Source: Valencia hispanica (Eukaryota > Chordata > Actinopteri > Cyprinodontiformes > Valenciidae). From it: a DNA stretch of 64,000 nt. The notes beneath the pieces were generated by a model. That model did not search any database and was not told the DNA's origin. It was given only the letters and a program-made list of their open reading frames with translations. The DNA is taken from NCBI GenBank assembly GCA_963556495.2, contig OY747704.1:37426001-37490000 (forward strand), written 5' to 3'. Made by a program: the position numbers and the translations under genes. Below, piece after piece: positions 45,601 through 58,770 of this stretch (positions are counted from its first letter, which is position 1; every line of letters starts with the position of its first letter).

Positions 45601-46118
45601 CTAGAGCATCCATCAAAGATGTTGGAATGTTTTATTTTGTTTACAATGTATCCTGTGAGATGGTACAGAATACATGTTTCACTGCTGATGAGATCAGGAG
45701 TACCTGTGTTTCCAATCAGCTGGTCCACACTCAGGCCAGGACTGGGACATGTCTCCTTAGTGTCCAGGAACTCTGCCAGAAGACGGCCGTCATCCTCCTG
45801 ATAACTTCCTGATTTGACTGCCGTAAGAAACTTCCCAACAGAGATTGATCGCAGTGCCTGGTGAAACTCCACTAGTGTTGGAACAGGATTTATTTACCGC
45901 ATGCAGCTGAACAAGTTTTCAAGACAGTCTTGGGTAAACCTGCTTGTCAACACAAACAGATGTCCATGGTCAAACATGTTTTTGATTGATAAAATTGGAG
46001 ATGTTGCCATCACAATTCCTTTTTGCACTGGTTTCCAGCTACCTGTTTGACAAATCTTAAGTCCACAGAAGAGTGTTATGTCTAGGAGGAATGTAATGGC
46101 TTTGTTGTACTCTTCCAT
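45600..46118 (-). pseudogene. P-element-like (THAP9-like) transposase C-terminal fragment
   Basis: Read on the minus strand from 46118, the frame gives GLKICQTGSWKPVQKGIVMA, then FVLTSRFTQDCLENLFSCMR (about 45894-45955), a TAA stop, then PTLVEFHQALRSISVGKFLT and LYHLTGYIVNKIKHSNIFDG. The order of 'SR.(T/S)QD.LENLFS', a PT..(E/Q)F block, and a GY(I/V)..K...C segment is the C-terminal part of P-superfamily transposases, including vertebrate THAP9. The stop is in frame, so the two open pieces belong to one gene. The N-terminal THAP domain, the coiled coil and most of the RNase-H-like core are not seen upstream. Superfamily assignment is by motif memory and fairly confident. The copy is inactive. 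Confidence 0.75.
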
Positions 46119-47368
46119 CGTATATAGTGATATGTATAATTACACTTTAAACCTTTCTCTTGTTCCACCCTAAACATCTTGATTTTTCATTTTTCACCCA
46201 TTAAGTTCTTCAACGCAAAACATTTAACCAATTAACTGTTTCTCTATTGTTGTTTTCAAGGAAGTCACCAGTGGTTGATATCAAAGGGAGCTCCTGTTAA
46301 TGATACCAAGGATGAACCTTCTTTAGGACTTTAGCACATTTCCACATTGCCCAAATTTGATTGATGCAGTGTATATGTACAGATGTAATGACTGTGAGAA
46401 TTATAGTAAAAATACTTCATTAAAGCTTGTTTTACATTTAGCATAATATTGTACAATAAAAAGTTTGATTATTGTTTTTCCACAATTAACACACTTATCT
46501 TTTTACTTATACTGGTTTTAACATTATCAATGAATTACTATTTTACTGTAGTCAGGCTAGAAGCACAGTCAACTGGGTTATAGATACATGAGTTCATAAG
46601 AAAATAAATAATTATAGAATGATGTCTTCTACCGAAAAGAATTAATCCCAGGTCATCAGTCAACGCATTGACAGTTGCATATTTTCCTCCAAGTTATTTA
46701 AAACTGGTTCAAAATATGTAACTTAGATCAGCCTGTCATTCAGCTAATTTTCCATCTGACAGCAGGCAGAGAACAGACTGAATGTCATCTGCTAGACATA
46801 GGGTGTTTTGGGAGTAAATCCTGGGAACAGTAATATCACATGCTTTGTTGAAAGATGAAGATTTGAAGTTAAGATGACAAGGTATGGCATTACCATGCTA
46901 GCATTCAGAAAACAGGCTATAAATTGGGTATTATTACACCAGTTTAGAGTTTATTGTGGCACATAAGGTTATTAGACATGCTTATATTGAGCAGTGTAGT
47001 GCATTAATTTATCAATAAATATGATTGTGATCTACATGTATTCTACAATGTGTTAGCACTCTCGTTTCCCTCTAAAATGTATAACAGTGACAAATGTCTG
47101 TCCCTCTAGAAATGCTTTGATAAAATAAAAATGCATAGGCTATTCAGTAAAAAGTAAACACTACACATCATTAGTCAATAATGATCAAAAATCACCAGGA
47201 AAAATTAGAAAATATTCGATTTTGCATTTTGTCTAGCCAGAAGCCGCTCAAACTGACAGCGCTGAGATGTTTGGAACTATTAAGGGCTCCATGAACCACG
47301 TGACCGCGTGTCGGCTAGTTCAAAGTCTGTCGTAACTGTTTCTCTCTATGGCACTGATATTTAGGAAT
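46119..47368. other. Intron-like DNA, nothing recognised
   Basis: AT-rich. It could include unrecognised upstream P-element sequence, but no frame continues from the 46118 start. Confidence 0.4.
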
Positions 47369-47455
47369 GTTGATTAATCGTGATTAATCATGATTAATTC
47401 ACAGCTCCCCTGTGATTATTTAGATTAAAATTTCTAATCATTTGACAGCCCTAAA
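47369..47455. mobile_element. Short hAT-type MITE remnant
   Basis: 'gattaatcgtgattaatcat' at the left and 'taatcatttgacagccctaa' at the right are the two ends of a very common teleost element with 'tagggctgtcaaa...gattaatcg' termini. The interior is deleted to under 90 bp. Confidence 0.65.
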
Positions 47456-47589
47456 TATAACTAACAAAAATTTGTTTTGCCTCTTTACCAAATCTTTGGT
47501 CACATTTTTCAGATCATCAAACAAATTTAAAATATGATTAAGAAACTGAGTGAAGCACAGTTTTCAAATGTTTACAGAGACGGAAGCTT

Positions 47590-48300
47590 TTTTTTTTTTA
47601 CATTACCGTAGAAATATTGTGCCGTTTTATTCAACCACATTGGAGGTTGTTTTTTTTTTTTTTTATAAACGCCCAATATGAGATCATGCCACAGCATCTC
47701 AGTCGTATTTAATTCTGGACTAGGCCAACAAAAACCTTCTTTTTTTTTAACAATTCAGAGTCTGACTTGCTGGCGTGCTTCAGGTCATTGTCTCAGTGCA
47801 ATATCTAAGATCACACTTAAGATCACAAACTGATATCTAGACATTCTCCTTCAGGATTTGGCAATAGAGAGCAAAATTCAAGGTTCCATGAGGTCCTTCA
47901 CGTTGTCCTGGACCTAATAACAGCAAAACAGCCATAAAACATCACACTACTCCCACTATGTTTATGTGTTGGTATCATATTTTTCTCTGGATTTCTGTCT
48001 TTTACACCAGATGTAACAGAACACACCCCTTCCAAAAAGTTTCACTTGTGTCTCATCAAACCATAGAACACTTTCCCAGAACTCTTGGACACCATCGATA
48101 TGTTTTTAGCAAACATGAGAAAGACCTTTCTGTCCATTTTGGTCAGTGGTTAGTGTTAGATTACGGTTATCCTGTTTTACTCTGAGAGTACAAGTGAGCA
48201 AAGTCGAGCTTAAATGCATTTTCAGAAACCTGCCAGTCACTGATTGACTAGGAGGTGGTGTTAGTGGTTGAATCATGAGACCGACTCCAGTACAAGAACC
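47590..48300 (-). mobile_element. Tc1-like transposon relic, family E, minus strand
   Basis: Plus-strand words 'gatcatgccacagcatctca', 'ctggactaggcc', 'gcttcaggtcattgtc', 'acattctccttcaggattt', 'gcaaaacagccataaaacat', 'cagatgtaacagaacacacc' and 'gtttcacttgtgtctcatca' follow in the order of the reverse complement of a Tc1 transposase gene. The 'agcatctcagtcgtattta' part corresponds to the decayed DLNPIE box. T-runs are expanded at 47589, 47650 and 47740. No frame survives. Confidence 0.7.
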
Positions 48301-48414
48301 AAAGAACATTTTTTTAAACTAGCAACAGCGACTAAGAAAATAGCAACACTGAAATCAACAACTTTTTCAAATCTCTGACCAGATTTTTGCATGTATTTGT
48401 TTCCTGATGAGCTC

Positions 48415-48515
48415 CATGCGTTTGAGGTTGGATGGCGTCTATGCCATCACCCTAATCTTGAGCTCCCTCCATCTATTCTCCATCAGATTCAAGTTGGGAC
48501 TCCAAAACATTAATA
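48415..48515 (-). mobile_element. Further Tc1 transposase gene fragment
   Basis: 'gtttgaggttggatggcgtc' and 'ctccatcagattcaagttgg' match the reverse complement of another Tc1-type transposase segment. It is separated from family E by about 110 unassigned bases. Confidence 0.45.
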
Positions 48516-50849
48516 AAACTTCCTGTCAGGATATATTTCTTAAATTAAAATATTACTCTAAACTTAAATCTACCACACGTATGAACATATTCACTGGGCT
48601 TTGTCACTGGTCTCAAGCAGGTGGTATTTTGAACAATTTAACTGCAGACAAAGTATAATGGTTAACTTACTCTCATACCTATATTTCTTCAAATGACTCT
48701 TTAGCCTTTAATTTGAAGTCATTTGGTGTACAAGGAAAAAGATTACACAATGAAATAATTTTATTTAATTAGCATTGGTATACAATTTCATTTTATCATT
48801 TTAAAAGATGGATGAATAAAAACCAATTTTTGAGAAATAACAAAATATATATATTTTGTATGATAAAAAAATGGGAGATGCTCTAGATAGAAGATAACAA
48901 ATGTATATTTAGGCAAACGTTTTTAGGAAAACATGTAAAATTACACCAAACAATAGTAAGTTGTAGATTAGATGTTGCACTGAAGCCACAGGATCAACAA
49001 AACGAAAGGAAAACTGAGGCCATTTAGCACACTGCAGAGGCTCTCCGCTTTATCTTATTATTCTGTTCTTATTTGTGAGAGACTTCTTCCAACTAGAGTT
49101 CAGGGCTTTATGTGAGAGACTGACCTGAACTAAGAATCACATTTCCCACAGGTACAGCCTTGAGGCAATGAAATCAATACAAACATATCTCGCTTCTATG
49201 CTTAACATGTTTTGACGAGTTGTCTCACATGTGCTATTGGTAACTGAGCATTTTATGCAAAGGTGACTGAAGTTTCAATTGGGGGGGTGTTCATTTGTTC
49301 ACCATACTGTTTCCCAATAGCAGCGGTCCAATTTGATACCCCTGTCTCTTGTGATGACATTAACCCAAATATAAACAAAGCAGAATAATAAACAGCTTTT
49401 TCAAAGTGTGTTTTTTAAAAGTTTTGTATTTAAGACACTACTATGGAAATCCTTACTGAATTACCCAGCTGTATTTTCATTGTAAATTTACATTTGTAAG
49501 TGGTAAAAAGACACAACTAGATAATACCTTTAAATTGGGACTCAGAATTAAATTGTGTATTACAGAACAAGTCAAAGCATGTATGACTCAATGACGTATT
49601 AAAGTAACATGGACTCCAGATATTCCCAGGGATTACAGACCACAACCACCCATGAAAAATTAAAATACATAAATACTTGAAACCTCTTCTAAAATGCTTA
49701 TAACTGCGTATTTTAACAGTTTACAGTCCATTTATATATATCTTAGTATGCATTAATACGCCCAGTGAAAACCATCTTGGCACTACCACAGAAGCTAATG
49801 TAAACAGTCTTCTTCATCTCAGCTCTTGTGGGTACAACCAATCAGCTCCAAGAAAAATGAATGGCGCTCCTAGACTGGCAACTTTAAAAACACCAGCCAA
49901 TAACGTGTCAAGCAGCAGGGCACCTAGGTATTTCTTTCTAATATTTTAAATACGCTACAGAAAGAGTCACGAATAACTAGGGGTCACGTTCCACAATCAG
50001 CAAATACTGAACCATGGATAGGCAGCGGTCTACTTACATTTGTGGGTCTTTTCCTCTACCTACTCAGCTTGGCTCGACTCAATTATTAGGATTTTCCATT
50101 GGTAATTATTACGTTGTACTAGCTCCCTTTTCAGTACCTACTTCATCCAGTAGTGACCAATTACAGACTAATGAAGCCTTTATTGTATGAATCTCATTTC
50201 AGAATAGGGCTTCATCTGAAATGAAGAAGGAGCAGTTGCCTCAGAAACGCATTTTTGACCCATAAACTGAACCATTATATCCAATAATGTTGACATTGCA
50301 AAGGCAGTGGTTGGCTCAGTTTTCTTTTTATATACATGCCTCATGTGGTGAGGAGACTCCCTCATCCAACTTCCTTTATTAAAACGCCTTTCATTTAACC
50401 CTTAAGGGGCCATGTCAGTGGTCAGTTTTCTATTCCTTCTCTAGGGATGTCTGAGTGGTAATCCAGACCTCCAAAAACTACTCAGACATCCTCCTCTGGA
50501 GGAGAAAGAAATTCATCTGAGATTCAAAATCCCAAAGTGACATGTTCCAAAGATACTCATAAAACAGGATGAAGTTTGCAGCTTAACTTTTAGCAACCAC
50601 TTTTTCTTTATCTGTCTATCACAGTAAAACAGGAACTCACTCACCAGGAGTTGTTTTCTGCTTGCTTAGACTTACAGTGCCTTTTTCTCTCCCCCGATTA
50701 CTTACAACTCTGACATCTGCTCCACTTTCTTCTCATCCTGTCAAAAGCTCCAGGCCATTTACGCTCTCTCTCAATACTTCAAACAACCACCAGGGCTCTC
50801 ATTCCCTGGCCGTCTGATGATCCGCTTATTTATTGCATTCATGTACAGT
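48516..50849. other. Intron-like DNA, nothing recognised
   Basis: About 2.3 kb of AT-rich DNA with no supported feature. Confidence 0.45.
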
Positions 50850-51085
50850 ATTTCAATTCCATTCTGTTTATTTATAGAGCACCAATTCACAACAGATGTC
50901 ATCTCAAGGCACTTTACAAGAAAAGTCATTTCAATACAATCATACAAACAATCCAATCAGGTTAAAAGTTTTCTATCTAAGGAATCCCAGCAGATTGCAT
51001 CGAGTCATTGACTTGAGGTTGTGCCCCATTCATGCAGACTCCAACCAAAGCAATCCCTCAGCAGTCCCTCATACTGAGCAGGAAT
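50850..51085 (-). repeat. L2-type LINE 3' UTR fragment, minus strand
   Basis: Colinear with 35471-35700: 'cacaacagatgtcatctcaa', 'aggaatcccagcagattgca', 'gcaatccctcagcagtccct' and 'catactgagcaggaatg'. Only the last 230 bases of the element were inserted or survive. Confidence 0.85.
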
Positions 51086-52529
51086 GCAATATACAAATAG
51101 TAGTAGGGCCATAATTTATTTATTTGCTCTTATGCTCTTTTGTGAATATCTTATTCTGACTAAAATAAAATGGGTTGTTTAGCAGTTAAGTAATTGTAAT
51201 AAGCATTGTAAATCAGATTTTCTTTGATCAACTGAGAGTACAAAATGCTGTTTGGGTTTCAGATCAGGCTCAACTTAGGCAATTTTAGTCTGTTTACATG
51301 AGCATATGGGGGAATTAGTTATTCAGTTCTGCTCTACAGCCTCACCCCCTAAACCTAGGATACCACATTGAGAATTAGGTACTTTTAAAAGAAATGTTCA
51401 CATATTTAAGTGTTTTTTTTCTTTGGTAAAGAAAGTCATTTAACACAAGCTGAAAATTCAGCTCTGTGTTTTCGGTTTAACCCAAGCAAGTGGTTCCTGT
51501 CAGTTTTATAATTTTTGTTTACTGTCTCACACAAGATTCAACTTCATCAAATACACTTTTAGTCATTTCATAACTACATCTAACTCTTATTTGGAATTAA
51601 TCTTAGTGTTTCTACAATAATGTTATTTTCTTTAAAAAATAGCTTGCAATTGCTAGTATTTAAAGTGCACTGCTGTGAGATACACAAATAGGAATCTCTG
51701 CACATTGCGTGAAGGTTTAGGCAGTGAGCAAACCAGTAACTGGCCTGTGTTAATACTAATCATGGGAACTTATGCTGCTAAGATATATATAACCATATAT
51801 AGAGAGCTTCTTAACCACTGAGAGCCTCTCAACACTGCAAAATACCTTTGAATAAAATCCCAGTAGTCCACATATTTAGTTTCACCTTCCAGCTTCTTCG
51901 ACTGCTACTCCCCTTTGTATCCATTTCCCTTTTAACATTTAAGAATGTCAGCCATACAGCGAGCACAGAGTGAAGTCAAGCCAGTGAGGGCAAAACTCAT
52001 TAAATCAGCAGATGTATTTTTGATGATCGGAGTTTCCTCCATATTTTGATATCACCAAAAGGAAATATTTAGCTGAATCAACAATAAAAAACGAATCACT
52101 TCCTTAAGGATTTATGCCGTGAATCAAAAATACTAATGGGATCTGTGCCTCTTACCACTGTAGGAACGATAGCAGACACTTGCCTACAGAGGTTTGAAGG
52201 CTTTGTCATTCATGTTAATTATCATCTTTTCAAAAGAAAGTTCAACATGAGTGTTGTGCAATGCTTGTCACTGCAGTGCATTAAAACCAAAAAAATGATT
52301 GTAATGCATTGCTTTCTTCAACATTGGTCAGGGGGAAACAGAGAAACTAATTACAATGTTGTTTGCTAGAAGAACACAAGCTTTCAGAAGCCTGGATGCA
52401 TTCAGTTCTACGACTGCTTTTGATGACATTTACCAACTGTGTCTCAGAGCAGCTTTAATCTGTGACTACAGCCCTCTTAGGTACCCATCGAGTGCACAAC
52501 ACAATCAACAATATTTTTCAGTAAAAATA
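51086..52529. other. Intron-like DNA, nothing recognised
   Basis: AT-rich with no supported gene. The frame 52136-52369 has no familiar content. Confidence 0.4.
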
Positions 52530-52760
52530 ACACAAGCCAGCAATCACTGTTCACATAGCGCCTTAATACAAGCTAAATGCAAAGTGCTTCACAGATTCAT
52601 TTTTAAAGAAAAACCTTAAACACAATCTCTGATTAACCCCATCTTATTATAGCTCACATTAATTTCTATAACAGAGGATATAACAGAGGATAAACATATA
52701 TAAACTAGAAAAGCACTCAGAGAGCACAGACCTCCGCCAAGGCAGCTCAGTCGAGGTAAA
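52530..52760. repeat. Fragments of dispersed repeats
   Basis: 'tcacatagcgccttaataca' with 'caaagtgcttcaca' (52550-52592) resembles the start of the left-edge repeat at 12-307. 'agaaaagcactcagagagca' with 'cagacctccgccaaggc' (52706-52745) is a common teleost repeat end. Both are short, and assignments are tentative. Confidence 0.45.
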
Positions 52761-53047
52761 AGCTAGACGTAAGAAATTTTTATTTTTTTTTTTTTTTACA
52801 TGTAACATTTTGGATATATCAACGTTGCAAAGCTGTCAATAAGACAATGTTTTACTCTAAGATGTTTTAGTTATTTAAACAGAAGTCAGTTTCACTGATG
52901 TAAAGGATTTGTGTTTAGGTCACAATCTTACACACAATTGTGTTTAGCCTATCTGGTAAAATCACAAAACAAAGCATTCCAATTTCTCAACCATTTATAA
53001 AGGTTTGAAAAAAAATTACTCAGAGGTACGGCATTAACTAATTGCCA

Positions 53048-53430
53048 TTTACCTTTTTCTTTTTTACATTTTGTCACATTATAACCCCAAAGTTTATGAA
53101 ATATCTTGGGATTTTATGTGATAGGCCAAAGCGATGTCACATATTTGTATTCAGATCTGTTTAATCTGATAGCTATAAATAAAAGCAGGTGTAACCAATT
53201 CCCTTCAGAAGTCCCTTAATTACTAAATGTTGTCCACCTGTGTGTAATTTAATTTCAGTATGAATCCAGATGTTCTGGGATGAAAATAAAACGGTTTTCA
53301 GTTTTGTTTTGTTTGTTTGTTGTAAAATGAAACTAATTTTCTGAACTGTATGGTACTTAGTGTGAAGTCTGCAACCATGTACAGTAGTAAAATGCAAGGC
53401 CACGACCTTAAAGCCTGACCAGGAAGGACA
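53048..53430 (+). mobile_element. Tc1-like element, left-end fragment (family C type)
   Basis: 'acattttgtcacattataac', 'gggattttatgtgataggcc', 'caattcccttcagaagtccc', 'ttaattactaaatgttgtcc' and 'acctgtgtgtaatttaattt' run in the order of the left subterminal part of the family whose termini flank 14406-15521 and close the element at 63214. The transposase body is not found to the right. Confidence 0.7.
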
Positions 53431-54137
53431 TTTTAAAATATCTGATAAACCTCAAACAAAAGCAAACAAGAAGTGAAGAATTACCTTCAAGAGTGAGGCT
53501 TTTTTTGTGGATCTTTTGAATAACCAAGTTAAACATTTTATAGAACTTTTTAAAATGTGAGAAGTCTTAATACTTAACAAGCAAATTGAAAATTATTTGC
53601 ATATATGTTTGCAGTTGAAAGTAATTATAAACAGAGAGCTGTAATAGTAAAAGAATGTGGGATTTTGAACATTTTGAAATAAATTGTTGAGGCGCAATTT
53701 AATGATGAGGAATTACTCAATCCTGTTAAACTCTGTTTCTATGAAAACATCATCATAAAAATCAGCCTGGTATTAAACATTGTATTTTTTGAACATATAT
53801 CTTTTAGTGATTCAGTGCAGCCCAGGTGTGCCAAACCTACCAAAAAATTATGAGTACAATAAAGTGTCAATAAAGGTCTTGTAGTGGCAGTTATCATCAA
53901 AACAAAGCAGTGAAAGCCAGCTGAGGTCACCTGGAGAGGAAAATGCTGATCTGTGCCTGTTAATGTGGGCCACCAATTAAATCAGGAAGCGAGTTCGCAT
54001 CTGTAAACTGATTCATCCGACATTACAGGTTCACTTTGTGTTGCCTAGTTGTCTGGTGTCATACTTAAATTAGCCACCTAAGGAAGAAGTAATTTTTTGT
54101 ACAGATGTCAGCATCACCTTTGCTAGTTGCGCTGTCA

Positions 54138-54176
54138 GAATTATATATATTAAATATATATTATATATAAAATATT
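54138..54176. other. AT-only palindromic cluster
   Basis: 'atatatattaaatatatatt' and adjoining 'atatataaaatatt' can fold back on themselves. Low-complexity AT. Confidence 0.7.
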
Positions 54177-55559
54177 CTGAATTAAAAGAATTGAGATGAG
54201 CTTCTAACATCATCCATTTGATGATGGTATTTTAAAAACCACTCAAAACAGAAATGAAGGACATTACATTCTCCTCCCATCTAATCACTGCACAGTCCAT
54301 ACCTAAACAGGTTCAGGACAAACCAGGTCTTTGGTGCTTTTTTAACTCAAGTTTTAGAAAGGCCCGAAAAGCTGTTAGTTTAAATACCTGTCTCATTAGT
54401 GAAGCACAAATCAGGCAGACATCTGCAGTGGAGTAGACTTCATAACACTTTAATTACTCAGGACAGATGGTAAAATTTGTGGGCCACAAGGAAACACAAA
54501 TATGTCACAATTAGAAGCTGACCAGTCAATGTTGTAAACCCCATGAAGCAAACCTGGAATAAACTAAATGTTTGTCAGGCAAGCCAGTCAGTGTTATTCT
54601 TGCATTTTTTCATTAGAATTTTTTTTAGTTTGTATTATTTCTAAAGATCTCTGGCAACATTTTCAGATATCCTTAAAAGGTTCACACATGCATCTAGTGA
54701 GTTAACAGTGTTGGAGAGTATTGATGCAATGACAAAAGCAAAAGGGAAGCTAACTTTTTATGTAATTTAGATGGCTACTTCAGGCCAGTTATTATCTCCA
54801 TTCAGCCTCAAAAATATATGGAGAATTTGACTAAAAGTCAGATATCTTTATGTGAAGGTCCTCTCATCTTTCATTTTAAAAAGCTACTTATTAATGATTC
54901 CCCGATCTCAACCCTTGTATTGGCTCAGGGTTCCCATTGTGCTATTTTTTCTCCACAAAACTGTGCAATAGAGCTGCACAATATATGGCGAATACATTAC
55001 CATGGCAATATCAATCCACAGTGTTAGTTTTGCGAAGAACTAATCAAAAAGCAGTCACTGTTCGGTAATGTATTTGAATGGTCATGTTGTATATAAATAA
55101 TAATATATATTAGATAACCATGCCTAACCCAGATTAAAGGAAGATGCTAGAGGCCACAAAAGAGTTGGAAGAACACACACATGGAAAGAGAGTGATAAAA
55201 ATCGTATTAACAATTGCATCTAATATCTCCATCAACATGTTTATTAACTATATCATCATCACATGATTTTCCAATATTTTACAGCTGCTACTGTGCAAGT
55301 ATTAAAAACATTCTAGCCGTAAGGGGTATGTAAATTTTAGTTTCTTTAACTAAAACATTGAGCATTGGAAAGCAACTAATCTTAATTTTACATTATTAAT
55401 AACATTTTGTCATGTTGCTGTGAAGTTAGGTCTCAAACGCAGATACTCTTGTAGTGCAGAATTTAATGAATCAGTGGTGAAAACGTAAACTTACAGCAAG
55501 GCATCGGACATTACTACGGGAAGAAAGACTGAGAAACCAGCGAAGTGTGACTGAACATG
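54177..55559. other. Intron-like DNA, nothing recognised
   Basis: AT-rich. Frames at 54254-54436 and 54818-55027 have no support. Confidence 0.4.
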
Positions 55560-56300
55560 AACTGCTTAAATATACTGAGGGAGAATGAGGAGTAACACTG
55601 AAAACCTAAGAACCAATTAGTGGCAAACAAATGCAGCTGAGAACGAGAGCAAGGGAAGTCTGGAGATGACTTACAGCTGGACAGGGGAGCAGAATGGTAG
55701 GGAGGAAACAGAGGAGAAAACAAAGGTATAAACAGAAGAGAAGACTGGACAGAAAATAATTTTAAAGAAAGAAAGTAAGAACTAATTCTAAGGTAACTAA
55801 GGATGAAAGAAATCTAAGAAAATAAGAATAAAGGAACCTAAGAGAAACTCAGAAATAAAGCACTAATGAACAGGAGAGAAACAGAACAGAAGAAAGAGAT
55901 TCAAATAAGAAACCAATCCTAAAGAGAGAAATAAAGTAAAGCAGAGATAACAGATGAGGTAACAAAATGACTAATAAAAGATCAACACAATAGAATAAAA
56001 ATAGAAGTGTCTACAGAGCCTAACAAAGATAAGACTAACGCAGGAGTGACTGAAGACCTAAGTAAATAAATAAGGGTTGACGAGAAAACAAAAGAAAGTA
56101 TAGAAACCTGAGGGAAAAAACAGGAAGAGATGAGAAAACACAGTGGAAGGGAAAAAAACATTGAAACACTAACCTGGAATAAGAAGGAAACTCAAATCAC
56201 AAACACCTAAAGATCCTAGCACTAAAATGATAAGGTAAACTGAATAAGGAAATTAACGAATTGAAACTCAAAACACAAACACCTAAGGATCCTAACATTT
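55560..56300. repeat. A/G-rich strand-asymmetric block with internal direct repeat
   Basis: The plus strand is overwhelmingly A and G for about 700 bases, built from variations of 'aggaaacagaggagaaaaca' and 'aacctaagagaaactcag'. At its end a 36-base unit containing CACAAACACCTAA-GATCCTA occurs twice (56187-56222 and 56264-56299). The pattern suggests a degenerate tandem repeat or the untranslated part of a retroelement. The class is unknown. Confidence 0.5.
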
Positions 56301-56346
56301 ACTGGTTAGATTACTCCAGAATTGGACTGGGGAGTATTTTTGCGGG

Positions 56347-56349
<3 letters not shown>

Positions 56350-56404
<55 letters not shown>
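56350..56404. repeat. (TA)n(CA)n compound microsatellite
   Basis: About 18 TA units run into about 9 CA units. The phrase 'cagcaggaaacagaaa' follows twice (56407 and 56452). The 132-codon frame through it is an artefact. Confidence 0.95.
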
Positions 56405-56659
56405 AACAGCAGGAAACAGAAACTATATATGCACACATATATACACACACAGCAGGAAACAGAAAAGTTAGAAAGTGGGAAACAGGAGGAAGAGATTGCC
56501 TCTCAAAAGGAACGGCGAACTTGCAGGCTTACGCCTTTAGTTGGTATCCAACAAGTCAGATTCATTCTGTGTTCAGTCAAAAATATGAGGTATATTTCAG
56601 GGTTACACCAAACTCTCGCCATTTTGAAACAATGGGTTATTTTTTTAAGATTGACTTGA

Positions 56660-58019
56660 TGTGCTTTTTGTTTTATTAATACCACTTTGATTTTAAAATA
56701 AAATCAACTTATTTTACTTATGATTAACAACGGTCCTTTAATACAGTCTTTAGGGGTGGAAAAATCATTCCTCAGAGATAAAAACTATTATCAAGCCACA
56801 TACTAAAAGAAAAAAACAGCTGCAAGAGGATATCTTCACTAATGATGAACATGAGAAATAAAAGGCAGTTTTTCAAAATAACTTTAGAGTCAGATAAAGT
56901 ACATATCCATACATATAAAAATTACCACTTTCAGAGCAGCTATGGTAGTTCACAACTTTTATAGCTTACAGCCTCAGATGATTACATACCTTGTCACAAG
57001 AACCGTCCCTTTTCTTTTCTTTGTCTCACAAGCCATGAGTCACCAAGTTGCACAATAAAGACGCACAAGAAAGAAAAGCTTTACCAAGAGCAACACCATC
57101 TTTTGTCAAGTCTGTCTACATGCTTCCGTACAACAACACCACTGACAAGACAGTTTCCAATTATAGAAACCAGACACTCATGAAGAGAGGCAAGTTTCAC
57201 TGTTCGCTCAGAGACTCCAGGGACAACTTCACTTTGCTGACACGAAGCAGCACATTTACTGGCCACAATGTTGTTATCCCAGCACTTGATTTATTTTGAA
57301 TTGTTCAGCCACTTTTCTTAGAGATTTGGGGTACTTATCAGTTTCTTCTTCTATTACTGAATCAAGCAGTATGCTCTCTGTAGGCCTCAGCTGTCAAAAT
57401 AATCACCCATATTTTACACTTAAATAGGCTTTAGGCTTTGTTCTTGTTTCTTTTCATTATTTTTTTCCATTATCGTAGCTTGTTCTTCTTTTCTTCGACC
57501 ACACAAGAGCCGCAGCAAAGTGACAGTCTAACAGGATTAGTCTGCAAGTAGCTAAGTTCTGTTGCTCCAGAAACACGTTCCTTTTAGACTTGTTTTGTCT
57601 AAGGCACTTGAATGACAGAAATACACTTATGCAATGAAACATTCTTTTTACCTGGACTCCAAAAACAAGGTAAACTTCTGCACCCAAGATTATTTCTCAA
57701 AATTAGGAGACATGTATCAGATCTTAAATTAAAAAAATCATAGGGGTGAAAAATGCAATAATTATTCTTACTACAGCAATATTATTAAATGGTGATTGTT
57801 ACAGTTATAATTAAATTATATTTTGCATTTATTTACAGTTATACTGATTTTCATACATTAATTTACTAACTTTAGGTAAGGTTAAAAAAATCTGGAGAAT
57901 ATCACAAAGTCATAAAAAGATTAAGCTATCCTAAGTGTGTGATTTTGTTCAACTATTTGGAAACTCAAAAGCAATTTTAATAATAATAAAAATTATTTAA
58001 TTATTTTACAAACTTTATT
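56660..58019. other. Intron-like DNA, nothing recognised
   Basis: AT-rich with no supported gene or repeat. Frames at 57048-57299 and 57457-57687 are unrecognised. Confidence 0.4.
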
Positions 58020-58770
58020 AAGGCCATGTACACACGTAGCATATATATACACATGTTTTCACCACCTCATTTAAAAAAAGAAAAACTCTGTCCACACCTA
58101 ACTGCATTAGTGCATTGTTAAAAGCACATTCATGGAAATGCCAAACCTGTAAGGGGCTGTAGTTCCCCCAAATCCTATCCACTCAGAGTAACTTTCTACT
58201 TTATAACTTCTACATACAGCAGTAATTGAGCTTGTAAAAACAAGCAAGCAAAAAGCACTCGCACAATCGATAATGCCAACACAGCTCTGAGGACATAAAT
58301 ACTGTTTCTGAGTATAAACAGGTCGCACAAATGATGTTGGAGCATTTTTGTCGCAAACAGTTACATTGCGAAACCTAAAACTCCGGATATTTCTGTCCAC
58401 AAGCAAATGCTCAAAATGGAGAATCCAAATATCTTCATTTTGGTCAGAGTTCTTAGAAATAATCATTTTTGGTCCCCTGAATCAGCGTTTTTGTGTGGAT
58501 GACAGGCCAAATTGTAGAAAAATATATTTGTTTTGTGAGATACCCAGCTACATGTGGGCAAGGCAAAAGACGGCAAGTCAAGCCCATATTGCTGTTCTGC
58601 ACAAACAACTTAGCTGTGGATGGAGGTTTATGCCCTCTGCTCATTTGCTGCACTTCAAATCCTCTTCTCTCTCAGAGCTCACTTCATCACCAGAGGACAT
58701 TATTAATCTCCAGGGAGCACAGACACAAAACTATACGAAGGTATATCTATTTAAATGCACACTTCTATTC
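58020..58770. mobile_element. Probable non-autonomous DNA element
   Basis: The region opens 'aaggccatgtacacacgtag' and later has 'tttttgtcgcaaacagttac', 'ctccggatatttctgtccac', 'cctgaatcagcgtttttgtg' and 'tggatgacaggccaaattgt'. This composition and wording resemble teleost elements with 'ggccgtgtacacac' ends. Long open frames on both strands (58107-58466 minus, 58348-58773 plus) lack familiar motifs. Inverted ends are not clear, so boundaries are rough. Confidence 0.35.

Noticed and set aside
56261..56659. 132-codon frame at a microsatellite
   Set aside because: It reads through (TA)n(CA)n as alternating Ile-Tyr and Thr-His, which is an artefact.
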